A DNA stretch of 64,000 nucleotides from Sebastes aleutianus. Taxonomy: Eukaryota; Chordata; Actinopteri; Perciformes; Sebastidae. This document shows positions 11,991 through 23,685 of the stretch, in pieces. The stretch spans positions 5,953,001 to 6,017,000 of the forward strand of contig CAKAKS010000032.1 of assembly GCA_916700875.1 (NCBI GenBank), given 5' to 3'. Both the position numbers and the translations under genes were made by a program. Every line of letters begins with the position of its first letter. Position 1 is the stretch's first letter. The notes under the pieces were generated by a model. That model saw only the letters and a program-made list of their open reading frames with translations. It did no database searches and was not told where the DNA came from.

Positions 11991-12798
11991 GTCCAGAACC
12001 AAGACAACAAAAGCACTATAGTTATGTTTAGGAAAGAAATACATGGTTCGGTTTAAATCTACCATGTTGTACAGTGAAAATGACAGTGAACGTTGCCAAC
12101 ATGGGACACGAATGAACAGCTGATTGTAACGTGACGCACGGGACACGAACAGCGGCCTCCTGGATGAAATTAAGCCTTGTGTTTGCTGGACCCATTCACC
12201 TCCCTCCCTCCCACCTGCCTAGTGTGTCTCTTTCGCTCTTTAATCTCCGTCACCACACTCCCGGCACACTTTTTCTCTGAGCGTTTACAGCACAGCAGCA
12301 CTCAGTAGGTGTCCATTATCAGGAATTAATGGACACCCTGTAGCCAATCAGAATCGAGGAGAGAACAGCATGGGGACTCACTGCACACGCATACGTGTCA
12401 AATCAATCACAGATAGAAAGCAGATGAAAATCCATTGTAATAACCATGTTTTACAGCTTGGATCTCAGCACTTAAGGTATTGATCCTTACATCCTTATCT
12501 ATCAATACTTTATTAATTACTCAGATTTGTTCACACCATTACTCCGACTCAAAGCATATTCAAACATTAACTTCTGTCTCTATGCACTTACCTGCAATTC
12601 TTGTTTTGCTCAAGCTAATTGCATTTATTGTATTTTTTTGTGATATATATTTTGCTAATGAGTCAAAAGTCATATTTTTTGGTGTTCCATAGCATAATTG
12701 TGACATTATTTTTGCACCTTTTGGGTGGATGCCTTCAGTAATAGTCTGTCAGTTGCTTGCTGGTTGGGAAATAATGTAAAACATGAGAGCCAAGTCAT

Positions 12799-12799
<1 letters not shown>
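11991..12799. other. No supported gene; repeat fragment at 12000-12200
   Basis: 12000-12200 resembles the CCTAAACC composite repeat (TATGTTTAGGAAAG, GGACACGAACAGCGGCCTCC). The remainder is unique-looking non-coding DNA. Confidence 0.35.

Positions 12800-12827
<28 letters not shown>
12800..12827. repeat. (CA)n microsatellite
   Basis: About 14 uninterrupted CA units. Confidence 0.95.
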
Positions 12828-12829
<2 letters not shown>

Positions 12830-13675
12830 AATGTGGCCTGTTTATATTAATAGCTGCAGTCTCATTGTTAGAGAGTTGCTGCTGTGAGAAATCAGCAAGA
12901 AAGTGAGAGAAATAACAAGGGAGTAGCTTGTAACTAAAGTCACACATCTCAGACTTTACACTGTCAGAATGTTCTACTAACCTTCTTCAGTTCTTCCGTT
13001 TCTCTAAAGAACAGAGTGATGATTTTCTGTTTTCTGACTCTAGAAACATGACAGAGGCTCTGTGACGGATCCCCATTAACAAGCATGAACAATACTTAGG
13101 AAAGTCAAGTGGTTTCCATGAGTGACTAGAGGGGAATAATCACGGCTGAGTGTGTTGTTGTTAGCCGGGATAATTTAAAGGGGAAAAAATGGCCTGTCAA
13201 CATTTTGAAGTGAAAGTGATAAACTTGAGACCAGAGGGCTGTTCCACAAAGCAACGCTATCAGTAAACACAAGCTTCTTTTAATAGGAGAGGTTTATTTT
13301 CAGGCAACGTGCTTCCAGGAGGCAGTTTTAAATGCATTGAAGCTGATTAAATGTAGCTTCTAGTCTATCTTAATCTGTGTTACAGTTGTCCTACACACAG
13401 CTGGAGTCCACGTTCCTTTTTATGATACTGTAAATGGATCCCAAAGCTCATCAGTCCTCTATTATCTCTCTTTCCTCCTTCAAACTGTTTTTTTTTTTAG
13501 AAATCATCAAATGACATACAGTGCTTGTTAATGAGCTCTATACAGTACTTGTACATGTAAACGTGTTCTTTGATTTTTAACTGTATTTTTACAAAAGAAA
13601 GAGATAAAAAAACATCAATAAACCTTGGGGACCTATTTAGTCAAGTGTTAATTTATTGGTCTGCTGAATTTGTTA
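12828..13675. other. No supported gene
   Basis: Unique-looking non-coding sequence. AGGGCTGTTCCACAAAGCAAC near 13236 resembles the edge of a common fish dispersed repeat. Confidence 0.3.
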
Positions 13676-14860
13676 ATCTAGAGTGAAGATACTGGTATCA
13701 CATAGAAACTAGTAAACCTAAGGAATCCATTGGTACCGACTATGTCATACTAGCTTGTAGCGAAGGAGGTTAAATAATGCTCCAAACTTGTGCTAAATTT
13801 TGGTGAGGAAAAACTGGCATGGCCATTTTCAAAGGGGTCCCTTGACCTCTGACCTCAAGATATGTGAATGAAAATGGGTTCTATGGGTACCCACCATGGA
13901 TGTATTAAGAGAACTGGATACAGTGTTGGAGGCGGGGCCTCTTTCTTGAAAGTTGCTCAGTGGCGCATGATGCCAAAATGGCTCGACTTCTGAGTGGAAA
14001 AGTACCCGGATCTTCCGGCGATCATCCGCATCGCTTGGGCCCATAGAGCAGGCGCAGTAGCGTCGGCTCGGTCGCATGGCTAGGTCACCGGGTCACAGCC
14101 ATCACACTGTCGTCACGGCTTGCTAACTCCGCCTCCTAGTGCTCGCTCCAGCCTCGGTCTGGGGGTCATTCACATGAACAGAGGAAAGGAAATAACTCTG
14201 GATTCAGCTATTGGTTCATTTTGGAACTTTTAGGACCTAATGATTTAAATAAGGGCTATTAGAGTGTTCGTACTGGGGAGGTGATTTACCTAAAAAAAAA
14301 TTATCCGCTGAGTTACAGACGTCTCTTTCCCGATGTAAGTCTATGGGAAAAAGTATTTTTCGGCCCGATGGCATCACGTGACGGACACAGACGTTGTAGT
14401 ACCACCGTTTGGCCACTACGGAACTTGGCATCAATGACCGACGCTCTTCCTGGGGGCTTGGTACCCGCGAGTCTCTCCTTTACAGACATGTCCACTTTAT
14501 GATAATCACATGCAGTTTGGGGCAAGTCATAGTCAAGTCAGCACACTGACACACTGACAGCTGTTGTTGCCTGTTGGACTGCAGTTTACCATTTTATGAT
14601 TTGAGCATATTTTTTATGCTAAATGCAGTACCTGTGAGGGTTTATGGACAATATGTGTCATTTTTTTTGGTTCGTTAATTGATTTCCAATTATAAATATA
14701 CAGTACATTTGCATAAAGCAGCATATTTGCCCACTCCCATGTTGATAACAGTATTAAATACTTGTTAAATCTCTCTTTAAGGTACATCTTGAACATATAA
14801 AAAATGTGCAATTAATTTGCGATTAATCGTGATTACATATTTTAATCGATTGACAGCCCT
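13676..14860 (-). mobile_element. AGGGCTGTCAA-ended element, copy 3, interrupted
   Basis: It runs in reverse: GGGTCCCTTGACCTCTGACC and CAGCTGTTGTTGCCTGTTGG are complements of the family landmarks, and it ends ATCGATTGACAGCCCT at 14860. It is split by a 565-bp insertion at 13895-14459. The far end (about 13676) is truncated before the terminal repeat. Confidence 0.8.
13895..14459. mobile_element. 565-bp non-coding insertion with ~9-bp target duplication
   Basis: It lies inside element copy 3. GGTACCCAC (13886-13894) and GGTACCCGC (14460-14468) flank it as a near-perfect target duplication. Parts recur elsewhere: GGCATCACGTGACGGACAC and GTTTGGCCACTAC also occur at 26680-26730, and the GAACTGGATACAGTGTTGG / GTTGCTCAGTGGC portion recurs inverted at about 52030-52095. 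It is non-coding. An 8-9 bp duplication suggests a hAT-type or similar transposition. Confidence 0.65.
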
Positions 14861-17053
14861 ACATCATTTCCAAAATTCACAGCAGGTTTTTATATGACAA
14901 AATATTCTGTTTCAATCCATATTTATTGGTGTTCAGCTTTTCAAAAAAACAGCATTTTCACTGCACAAAAAAAAATAAATGCTGCTAGCCAGTTCCCAGT
15001 GCTTTTTAACTACAAAACGTCACGCTGGCTGTTTTGTTGCTTTTATCACTAGTAGTGAGAACATAGTATTAGAGCCACACCAGCATCTAATGTTAATGCA
15101 GAGTAAAATATTGGATAAATATCAAATTCTGTATCAGCTGTAGCTTTATCTGTAAGCACGTGCTTGAATCAGAATGGGAAAAAAAATATGTTAAAACAAA
15201 TTAAGAGAGCTATTTTCAGGCGTTCTATAAGGCCTATAAAACCTTACAACCATGTGCTTCCTGCATCCTAAATGTCATAAATAAAATTAAAGCAATGGAA
15301 CCACTGAGAAAATCCAACACTTTATGGATGCTGTAAGCTAGAAGAGCCTTATTGAAAGACATTTATCCCACGGCATTTCCATTATATGAAGGCTATTACA
15401 GTATGTCCCCTTGTACACATCAAGTGCTATATTCCAGAAATGGCAGCGCTGATCGAGTGCTTTCTTATCTCACATAATACACAGAGAAAGAAATGGAAAA
15501 AATATCTCACTAAACATAAGCAATAAGCTACTTCAGTAGGGTTCTGTCGCTCGTCAAATTTCTATAATGTCATATTGAATGTCAGTTTATACTTATGATT
15601 TTGAGATTGGATCACATGTTAATATCAATTGGGAGGGGAAGTGCCCATTTACAGATTATATTAATGCATTTATGATGCATTAGCCAGTTCACTGAGAGGA
15701 GAAATTGCAAAGGCAATGAAGGAAGAAGACCAAATTCAGAATGTAACTATTCGATTTTTAAGCGTCTTTGCTGACTGGGCTCACAGGACAACTTTCTATT
15801 TCGGTCTCTGCCCTTCCCTGCATTTGGTCACATTGTACTTGGCCTTTGTGAGAGAGCAGCTGCTGCTCTAAGGGGACTGCAGAGTAGCCACTAAACTCAA
15901 TATACATAAACCTCATCACTATGTATTATGGATCAGTATGGATCTGTGTACTGCCCTACAAAGGCAAAATGACTACATATTTGGTCAATACTGAGTTACA
16001 TCCCTCTTTCTGACATCTGTTTTACTGTATGAAAAAAGATTTTCAAAGTAATGACACACAAATGTGTCATTACTTTGAAAACCCCTGCAGTTACTACAAA
16101 ACTGACCCCAAAACAAGCCAAAAGGAAGTAACTGCACTTTGGCCGTGTAGTTACTGGATTCTGGGTATGTGTTGCTGCTCAGGCTGCAGTTACTGTACTC
16201 ATAATAATAATAATTATATAATATACATCATTTCAAAGCACGCGGAGAGGGTGGGCAAATGCATTGAAACAGACATCTGATGTATGAGTATTGATTAGTT
16301 ACAGAACACTTTTTTAGTCCGACACGAGGCCAGGTGCCATGCAGGATAAAGTGACTGAGGGGGCTGTTAAAAATTGCGAGGAGGTCATTTTTTCATAAGA
16401 TAAAATTAATTGATTTAACCATGCAATAGCCTCAGACAGGCTGAATAACAACAACTGCACAAGGCTACAAAATCAAAGAATACATTTATTGGCGCTCACA
16501 TAAGAACGTAGCACTATCAGAGCGCTATATAATTTGACTTTATGAACTCTATGATGTCTGTAAAATCAGCAGTGTGACGCACGTAGAGATAGTTTGCGGC
16601 TTTCAGCGCTCTCTCGCTGTTTTTCTCTCTCTCTCTTTCTTTACAACTACGAAAACCAGGCCAAGGCTAAGAAACCAAACTAAGAAACGGTGTTCTGTAT
16701 ATTGATCCTCCACTATGTTCCAGTAGTACGGACAGCGCCCGCACCTACGCATGCATCCTGTACACAACAAACAGCGCTGTCCATGGTTCTGAAACAATAG
16801 GCCTAAATCAAATTGCACGCAGCAGTCAGTGGGAAAGTGCAAAAAAGTGCAAGTTTTGAAATGCAGATACAATTCAGGCTTTTGTTAAAAAAAATATGAT
16901 ATCAGACTCAAAAAAGGTTATAATGTTTTGATATCTGACTGATGGGTGAGTAAGAAAATATTGATACAATTGAGTATTGCGATATTGTGTTTTGTGACAC
17001 TGTATAGATTCTCAAAAGCACGGTATCAATTTTTAATTAATGGTTTAAAAATT
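14861..17053. other. No supported gene
   Basis: About 2.2 kb of mostly unique-looking AT-rich DNA. A short direct/inverted duplication CAAAGTAATGACACA / TGTGTCATTACTTTG lies at 16043-16080. The frame at 16603-16872 (minus) has no recognised domain. Confidence 0.3.
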
Positions 17054-17763
17054 AGGGCTGTCAATCGATTAAAATATTTAATCGCGATTAATCACACATT
17101 TTTTTATCTGTTCAAAATGTACCTTAAAAGGAGATTTGTCAAGTATTTAATACTCTTATCAACATGGGGGTGGGGAAATATGCTTTATTTATGCAAATGT
17201 ATGTATATATTTATTATTGGAAATCCATTAACAACACAAAACAATAACAAATATTGTCCAGAAACCCTCACAGGTACTACATTAACATAAAAATTTGCTC
17301 AAATCATAACATGGCAAACTCAAGCCCAACAGGCAACAACAGCTGTCAGTGTGTCAGTGTGCTGACTTGACTATGACTTGCCCCCAAACTGCATGTGATT
17401 ATCATAAAGTGGACATGTCTGTAAAGGGGAGACTCGTGGGTACCCATAGAACCCATTTTCATTCACATATCTTGAGGTCAGAGGTCAAGGGACCCCTTTG
17501 AAAATGGCCATGCCAAGTTTGGAGCATTATGCAGCCTCCTTCGCGGCAAGCTAGTATAACATGGTTTGTACCAATGGATTCCTTAGGTTTTCTAGTTTCA
17601 TATGATACCAGTATTTTCACTATTTACGACCTAAACCTAAAAATCGCAAGTTGCCTTAATACGTTAAAGAAATTTGTGGCGTTAAAACAAATTTACAGAA
17701 AAAAATTTGCAATCAATTTGCGATTAATCGCAATTAAATATTTCATATATCAATTGACAGCCC
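17054..17763 (+). mobile_element. AGGGCTGTCAA-ended element, copy 4, best terminal repeats
   Basis: It starts AGGGCTGTCAATCGATTAAA and ends with the near-complete inverse: TTTGCGATTAATCGCAATTA, then ATCAATTGACAGCCC. The inverted ends therefore reach about 45-50 bp here, longer than in the other copies. It retains the TTGTCCAGAAACCCTCACAG stretch and the AAGGGACCCCTTTGAAAATGG stretch. Non-coding. Confidence 0.85.
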
Positions 17764-19105
17764 AAATGATTATACCTGCAAAATATGAGTAATCACAGAT
17801 TCTGTGAGAATAAGATACCAGTAACAGATACACCTGGTTTTAAAAAAAAATTAAGATTAAGATTCAGTGAGTGAAATTTAGGAATATCCCTTATTATAAA
17901 CCGCAGCTGAAGCTGCAGTTCTGTCCGACTAATCCCAAAGATAGGCTCTCCGTTTGATGAAAGGCAAATGAGGTATCACAAACAAGGCAACAAATTTTCC
18001 CACACATGCAACACAGACCCCCTCCTCTCTGAGGGGAAAATACCTCAACAACACTAAACCACAGCCGGGATTATGGATATCAGTTTCTCCTGCGAACCCC
18101 AGCGGGTCTCTAATGCAACATTTCCTTTGGGAAATGTCCGCGGTTGTTGTTGATGAGTATACTGTACAACGGCTGGAAATGCTTCCTCGCGCACAAAGGG
18201 GGTGTCAGAGTTAATACGGTGCTGCATGCAAGCCGGTTGGGGCTATAGGGGATAAGCCTTCAGAGAAGCGTGTGTTTTACTGTGCCCATTTATCCTAATG
18301 GGTTGAATCCTCAGGGGAGAGATTTACGGGGGCTTCCCTGCAGCAGCTATACTGCTATGGGGAAAGATGTGCCACCAATGTGGGGAGGAAACGGGATAGG
18401 CAGGCAGTTAACACCAGGTCAGACGGCATGGTGCCACTCTTGCTCCGTGTTCTAATGAGAGTAAACAGTTTGAAATGGGTTGTTGAGTGTGTTTCCCCTC
18501 ATAGTTGTGTGTCAATTATCCCCGGGGTATGACGAGGCAGAGCGGCGTATTCACAGGACGCGAGCTGTCGGATACATATCAACACATATACATCTGCATT
18601 TATGCGCTTCTATTCTCCGTATGTCTCTCAGAAATCACATTATGTGGCATGTCAGAGGTTCATTTAGGCAAAGCGTTCCCAGTATGTCACCATTAAAGCT
18701 GCTGCTTGTGCTGAACATTCTTGGCTCCACATGGCGGAGGTAACCGTCTGAAAAATTTGAACATCAATAGCCACAAGCCCTGTAAGATGATGTCAGTGAA
18801 CTGCGCACAGCACAATAATTATGTATGCCAAGGCCAGTCTATGATGCTTCATAGAGGACAAGAGGGGCAATACGTCTGCCAATGTGATTTCAGGACAGAT
18901 CCTCCTCGTCTTCTTGCCTTCATTTTCAGTGGCATTTAGTGGAGATTGACAGGGAATGTGAAGACAGAGAGAGAGAGAGAAAGAGGAGGATGACATGCAA
19001 TAATAGAAGCAGAGACATTGTGATTACATGGTAGGGCACCAGCATGCCCGTTTCTATTGATTCTTAAGTTTTCATTTCAATTCTTGTGTTAAGAGAGATT
19101 AAGTG

Positions 19106-19111
<6 letters not shown>
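17764..19111. other. No supported gene
   Basis: Mostly unique-looking sequence; 18050-18720 is less AT-rich than its surroundings. No coding features, and no repeat partner recognised. Confidence 0.3.

Positions 19112-19154
<43 letters not shown>
19112..19154. repeat. (AC)n microsatellite
   Basis: About 21 AC units. Confidence 0.95.
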
Positions 19155-19155
<1 letters not shown>

Positions 19156-19840
19156 TCTAAATTCAAGAGGACACAATGTTCCTCTGTACTGCAGCCTCAC
19201 TTTGGTATTCAAGGTATGAAGCCTACATAAACGTTATGCATAATGCCACATTAAACAACCATTAAGGTGGATTTGCTTGTTTTCGGACAAAAATTCTGGA
19301 TCCTATTTCCAAGCAGTTTCTAACTAATTAATATGTTAACTTTCCAGTTTCATTCCTATCTATATTCTGAAGTTTCTTGCTAAGGGGTTTGTGCATATAT
19401 CTTTCATAGCCTGATTTATAGAACATTTTATTCCTAAAAACATGGTGAAAATGTTTTTTTTTTTTCATGGCTGTTGGCAGTATTTTCTGTTTTATGGAGC
19501 GATACAAAGAGATATCCAAAATTCCCTCTGTAAAAACCTTTGACTCTCAACAAGTATTTTGAACCTGGTTTAATCCAAGGTTCAGATTTTTGTTCTGGAA
19601 ATGTATGAAAATTAGCACATATTTAATAAGATAATGCCTCATTTGCATATTTAAACATAACATTTCAGAAAACTTTTAATACAATGCAATGTAATTGTAA
19701 ATGTAAGTAATCAAGTAGGGAAGTTTAATGGTGGTATCTATTACTTGAAATTTGACCCTATTCACCTGGGGTGTCTCCCCTTAAGGAATTGATAGTATTC
19801 TACCAGAGAATACTGTATACTCATGAGTATGTATGTTGGG
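19155..19840. other. No supported gene
   Basis: AT-rich non-coding sequence. Confidence 0.3.
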
Positions 19841-20027
19841 TAGTAAAGTCAGAAGAAAAACTTCCGTTACCAAAATTAAGTTTTATTCAAGTGTGCTATT
19901 AGTATACCTCGTTTGAACTTAAAATGAGAAAGTATACTTTTAATTTACTTTTTATGTACTTAGCAGAGATATACTTAACAGAAGTATACTTAAGTATACT
20001 TGGCAGTATACAGAAAAGTCTAGGTAT
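19841..20027. repeat. AAGTATACTT-rich repeat ending at an assembly gap
   Basis: It contains repeated AAGTATACTT words, such as GAAGTATACTTAAGTATACT just before the gap. The same word type occurs right after the other gap, at 59629-59760. Confidence 0.65.
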
Positions 20028-20127
20028 NNNNNNNNNNNNNNNNNNNNNNNNNNNNNNNNNNNNNNNNNNNNNNNNNNNNNNNNNNNNNNNNNNNNNNNNN
20101 NNNNNNNNNNNNNNNNNNNNNNNNNNN
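20028..20127. other. Assembly gap, 100 N
   Basis: Exactly 100 N, a common placeholder for a gap of unknown size. Predicted frames across it are meaningless. Confidence 1.
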
Positions 20128-20914
20128 AGGACATCCCAATTCCTAAACTGCATCTGGAGGAGCGAGGAGGCTTGCCGAAGGAGCTAATAGCGACGATACA
20201 TCTGTGTGTATACTTTGCGTAAGTCTTCTCGGCACCCGTGTTTTTTTTTTTTTTTTTAACAACTATATTGAGGCAGTTATCAAGTTTAAAACACTTGTGT
20301 ATACAGCTCGAGTCTACAATTACAAACACGCCATGGGGACTAAAGGTTGTAATAAAAAAGATTAAACAAATCAAAGTTAGATAAATATCTTGTAAAGCTT
20401 ACAGTGGTTTATATGTTTTAACAGCGTTTTTGTTTGTACATTCAGATATAGAGGAAATATATTGTCTGACATGGTCATGAAGAATTTGGATTTGTGAATT
20501 TAGTTAAAATAACACGCAAATTAATGAAATAGAAGTGTGAACAGAGACACCTGTGACGTATCAAAGAGGCGTGACAATGTGCCACACGTCATATTTAATT
20601 GATGTGGCTTTAAAATGACGGCTCCGAGGCGAGGATGTCTCATTTTGTTAAAAGCCTGTTGCCTCAACTCCTCTCTCCTCGCGTCTCTTCCTCTTCAGCT
20701 CACATCTCTTGTGGGTGGGACTGAGACGCGAGGAGAGGAGGCGAGGAACGGAATCGAGGATGAACAAACTGGGAAATGGGAAAGGCCTACAGACAGACAG
20801 GTGTGTCCTGTCAGGTGAAGCTCAGCAGTCTGTGGAGAGTTTGAAGTTTTCAGAAACAAGCCCACTTCTATGGCAAGCTGTTTTAACATTTAACAGCTAG
20901 ACAGGAGATTCATT
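20128..20914. other. No supported gene; short perfect hairpin at 20673-20737
   Basis: CTCTCCTCGCGTCTC (20673-20687) is followed after 35 bases by its exact complement GAGACGCGAGGAGAG (20723-20737). The remainder is AT-rich non-coding sequence with a T-run near 20240-20257. Confidence 0.5.
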
Positions 20915-21350
20915 AGAGATGTCTGCAACGTTGTTTTGCCTAGTCATAACTCTAATTCTAGATATTTGTAATTACATTTTGACGAGGCAAAACTGTAATT
21001 TTAGATATCCATAATTATATTTTGACTAGTACGATTCAAACTACTTTGCCATTCATGTGTATGGGGCTTCTCATTACAGATATCCACAACTGAATTATGA
21101 CTTGTCGTAATTCCAGTTTCAGATATCTACAATTTAATTATGACTAGTCATAATTCCAGTTCAAGATATCTTTAATTCCTCTCAATTGTAGATATCTACA
21201 TTGTCCTTTTTAGATATCTAAAATTAAATGTTGACTAGTCAGAATGACGTTGTAGATTTCTCTAACTGGAGTTAGTTAGTCTAAATGTAATTACAGATAT
21301 GTAGAATTTTTGACGAGGTGAAATTACTTTGTAGATATCTGTAATTACGT
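20915..21350. repeat. Tandem palindromic modules, left field
   Basis: Diverged units alternate the palindromes GACTAGTC and AGATATCT with the spacers ATAATT-CAG and TNTAATT, repeating every 30-60 bp (for example ATTATGACTAGTCATAAT). A second, shorter field lies at 22565-22735. The pattern is seen directly. The likely source is a fold-back-type transposon, which I infer. Confidence 0.7.
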
Positions 21351-21606
21351 CAGAAGGGGGGAGGGATGGGAGGTGAAGCTATTCAAACATGCTATGGCGC
21401 TGCACTGCAGCCGTATGGGTTTATAAAGTGTGTCTGGAGACAATAAATCTACAATAAGCTGTAAATTTCATCCACAACTCTCTAGTGAACAAAGCTCTCG
21501 TTGGCCACAGATTCCTTGATGATGAGCTCTTTCTATTTCATGTCATTTTCTAACTATCTGATCCACAGCGGTCCCTGACCACTCGTCTCACAGCCGGCTG
21601 CACATA

Positions 21607-22283
21607 GGCCCTGTTCAGACCTGGTATTAACATGCTTCCTCAGTGATCGGATCACAAGTGGACAGCTCTAAGTACAGGTGTGAACACACTGAAGACGCAT
21701 TGAGGACGCATTGAGATCGGATCTTTCAGACCACGTTCAGAGGTGGTCTGGGCCACATATGGCCACATTCTTTTAGCAGTGTGTACGCAAATGTGTCCTG
21801 GGCCACATTAAGGACCGCTTACTCATCTCATGGAAACGGCCTCTGTGCTCTACTGTTTCCTGTCAGTACAACTGTATTTTATTAAAATATATCTTGTTTA
21901 TAGGCTACATATCTACAGACTATCAGACTAGGCACGCAAAGTGCATTATTATCATACTGTCGGAGATGTGTCGGTGTTTTTTGTTCCGCCGGTCCAATAA
22001 CCTTTTATTTGATGTTAATACAATGTACCAGAATTCACAATTATGTAGGATATTACTACTGACATTCATGTAATATTACTTCACAACGGCTGCTGTATTA
22101 GCCGTGTGTTTACTACGTGTTTATTTGCATATAGAGCGGGGAAGTGAGATCGGATCACAAGTGGCCACTGAAGACGCATGTGGAGACGCATTCTAATGCC
22201 AGGTGTGAACAGACGTACTTGAAGCTGTCCACTTGTGATGCGATCACTGAGGACGCATGTTAATACCAGGTCTGAACAGGGCC
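21607..22283. mobile_element. 677-bp MITE with ~60-bp terminal inverted repeats
   Basis: The left end GGCCCTGTTCAGACCTGGTA (then TTAACATGC) and right end GCATGTTAATACCAGGTC (then TGAACAGGGCC) are inverted copies. Pairing extends to AGTGATCGGATCACAAGTGG versus CCACTTGTGATGCGATCACT. The flanks share only ATA. There is no long frame, so it is non-autonomous. It lies between the two palindromic fields, probably a younger insertion into them. Confidence 0.85.
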
Positions 22284-22564
22284 ATAGAGACCAATGTTAT
22301 GTGTCCAGCTCGGAGGACGGCTCGTTGTGATTAAAATGAGGTTGTAGCTCGTTGTCTACCTTACTACGGTTAGAAAGAGACGTTGTTTGTGTTTTAACTA
22401 TGTTTCTCTTATGAGTTATTGATCCGGGAAGTTTGAATCTGTGAATATCTGTCACACTTTACCGAACTATCCAAGTTAGCAAAAGCTTCTGCTGACACTG
22501 TTCAGATGCTTTGTTGGGCCAATATCGTGAGCCTGAACCTTGATGAGCAACATCATGCACAACA

Positions 22565-22735
22565 ATTCTTACTAGTCATAATGAGGTTTGAGATATCTGT
22601 AACTGTTATTTAGGATAGACAGAACTGAATTACAGACATCTCTAACTGTTGTTTTGACTAGTCACAATGTAATTATGACTAGTCAACATGTAGTTGTAGA
22701 TATCTCTAATGCTAATTCTGGATAGTCAAGCTGAG
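22565..22735. repeat. Tandem palindromic modules, right field
   Basis: Same modules as 20915-21350: ACTAGTCATAAT, AGATATCT, GTTTTGACTAGTCACAATG. Together the two fields bracket about 1.2 kb that includes the MITE at 21607-22283. Confidence 0.65.
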
Positions 22736-22980
22736 CTATTAAATGTTAAAACGGCTTGCCATACACTTTTCTACACTTTAGGATGTCATTGTCCTGGATA
22801 ACTTTACAGTTCAGTCCAATGGAAACCACCGACTGTCACTGTGACGGAGGAAGGAACATACTGGAAACATTACTGTCATAGATCATAGTCTGCTGTGATT
22901 CTAGCTGGTGCATGTGTGTGTTATTGTGGGTACATTACTGTCATAGATGATGTCATAGATGATGTCACTGATGGGCTTAC

Positions 22981-23277
22981 CTGAGCAGGTGAGATTCAGG
23001 ATGGAGTTAGAGAAATCTGATGTTACACACTCCATCAGAGCAGATCCAGACTGAACACAGTCAGATCTTATGCTCCACACAGATCTGTATAAGGACTCCT
23101 TTCTACTTTCTACAGAAACAGCAGAGCCACAGTCCAACTCTTTGCAGGCAACATCTGCTTCCTTCAGGGTCCAGTCAGGGTCAAAGTAACCGTCACCCAC
23201 TGGTTTCCAGTCTCCCTGATGTTTCACCTCCAGTGTTCCTGCACAGCGACTGTCTCCTCCCACCAACCTGACAGGCT
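22981..23277 (-). CDS. SRCR gene, exon 7: type B SRCR domain (third B copy)
   Basis: This exon of 297 bases encodes one whole SRCR domain, phase 1 at both ends. The acceptor is TTCGGTTCAG before AGCCTGTCAGG; the donor is TCAG followed by GTAAGCCC. The reading is EPVRLVGGDSRCAGTLEVKH through to LNLTCSG. Six cysteines are visible (in RCAGT, ACKEL, DCGSA, DCVQS, ECVTS, TCSG). By position these are C1, C3, C4, C5, C6 and C8 of the eight-cysteine fold; C2 and C7 are absent. It is the last SRCR exon I can find in the array. The gene's 3' end, with any stop or membrane anchor, is not identified to the left, where transposons take over. Confidence 0.88.
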
Positions 23278-23370
23278 CTGAACCGAAACAAGAGAGTCAT
23301 CAGTAAGAGAATAAAGTGAGTTTCATTAGAACAGAAATGAACCAGATCAGAGCTGCAGCTCCTCTTCTAC

Positions 23371-23685
23371 CTGAGCAGGTGAGTCCAACAGCTTTGCCAG
23401 GTGAGCAAGTGTTTCTATCTGAGCCTGAGCTTCTACAGTCCAGGAGAGCAGACTCAGTTCCTCCACACTGGAACTCTTTGGTCCACATTGAAGCCTCCAC
23501 TTCTCCATAAGTCACCCCCTGGAGGACTGAAAGAGCCCCACAGCCAAGCTCCCTACAGACCACCTCTGCATCCTGCTGGTCAAAGTCAGCTTCACACACT
23601 GAGGACCACCACTGGTTAGAGTGGTTGGACTTCACCTCCAGTCTGCCTGAGCACAGACTAGTCCCATTCACCAGCCTGACAGAGT
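23371..23685 (-). CDS. SRCR gene, exon 6: type A SRCR domain (second A copy)
   Basis: The exon has 315 bases, phase 1-1. The acceptor is TCTCTCCAG before ACTCTGTCAGG; the donor is TCAG followed by GTAGAAG. It encodes DSVRLVNGTSLCSGRLEVK, then NQWWSSVCEADFDQQDAEVV, CRELGCGA, and ends LTCSG. All eight cysteines of the eight-Cys (group B) SRCR class are present: C1 in LCSG, C2 in SVCE, C3 and C4 in CRELGC, C5 in FQCGG, C6 in LDCRSS, C7 in NTCSPG, C8 in LTCSG. A single exon per domain also fits that class. It contains a possible N-glycosylation site (NGT). The domain probably binds ligand or partner protein; no ligand can be read from sequence. Confidence 0.9.
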
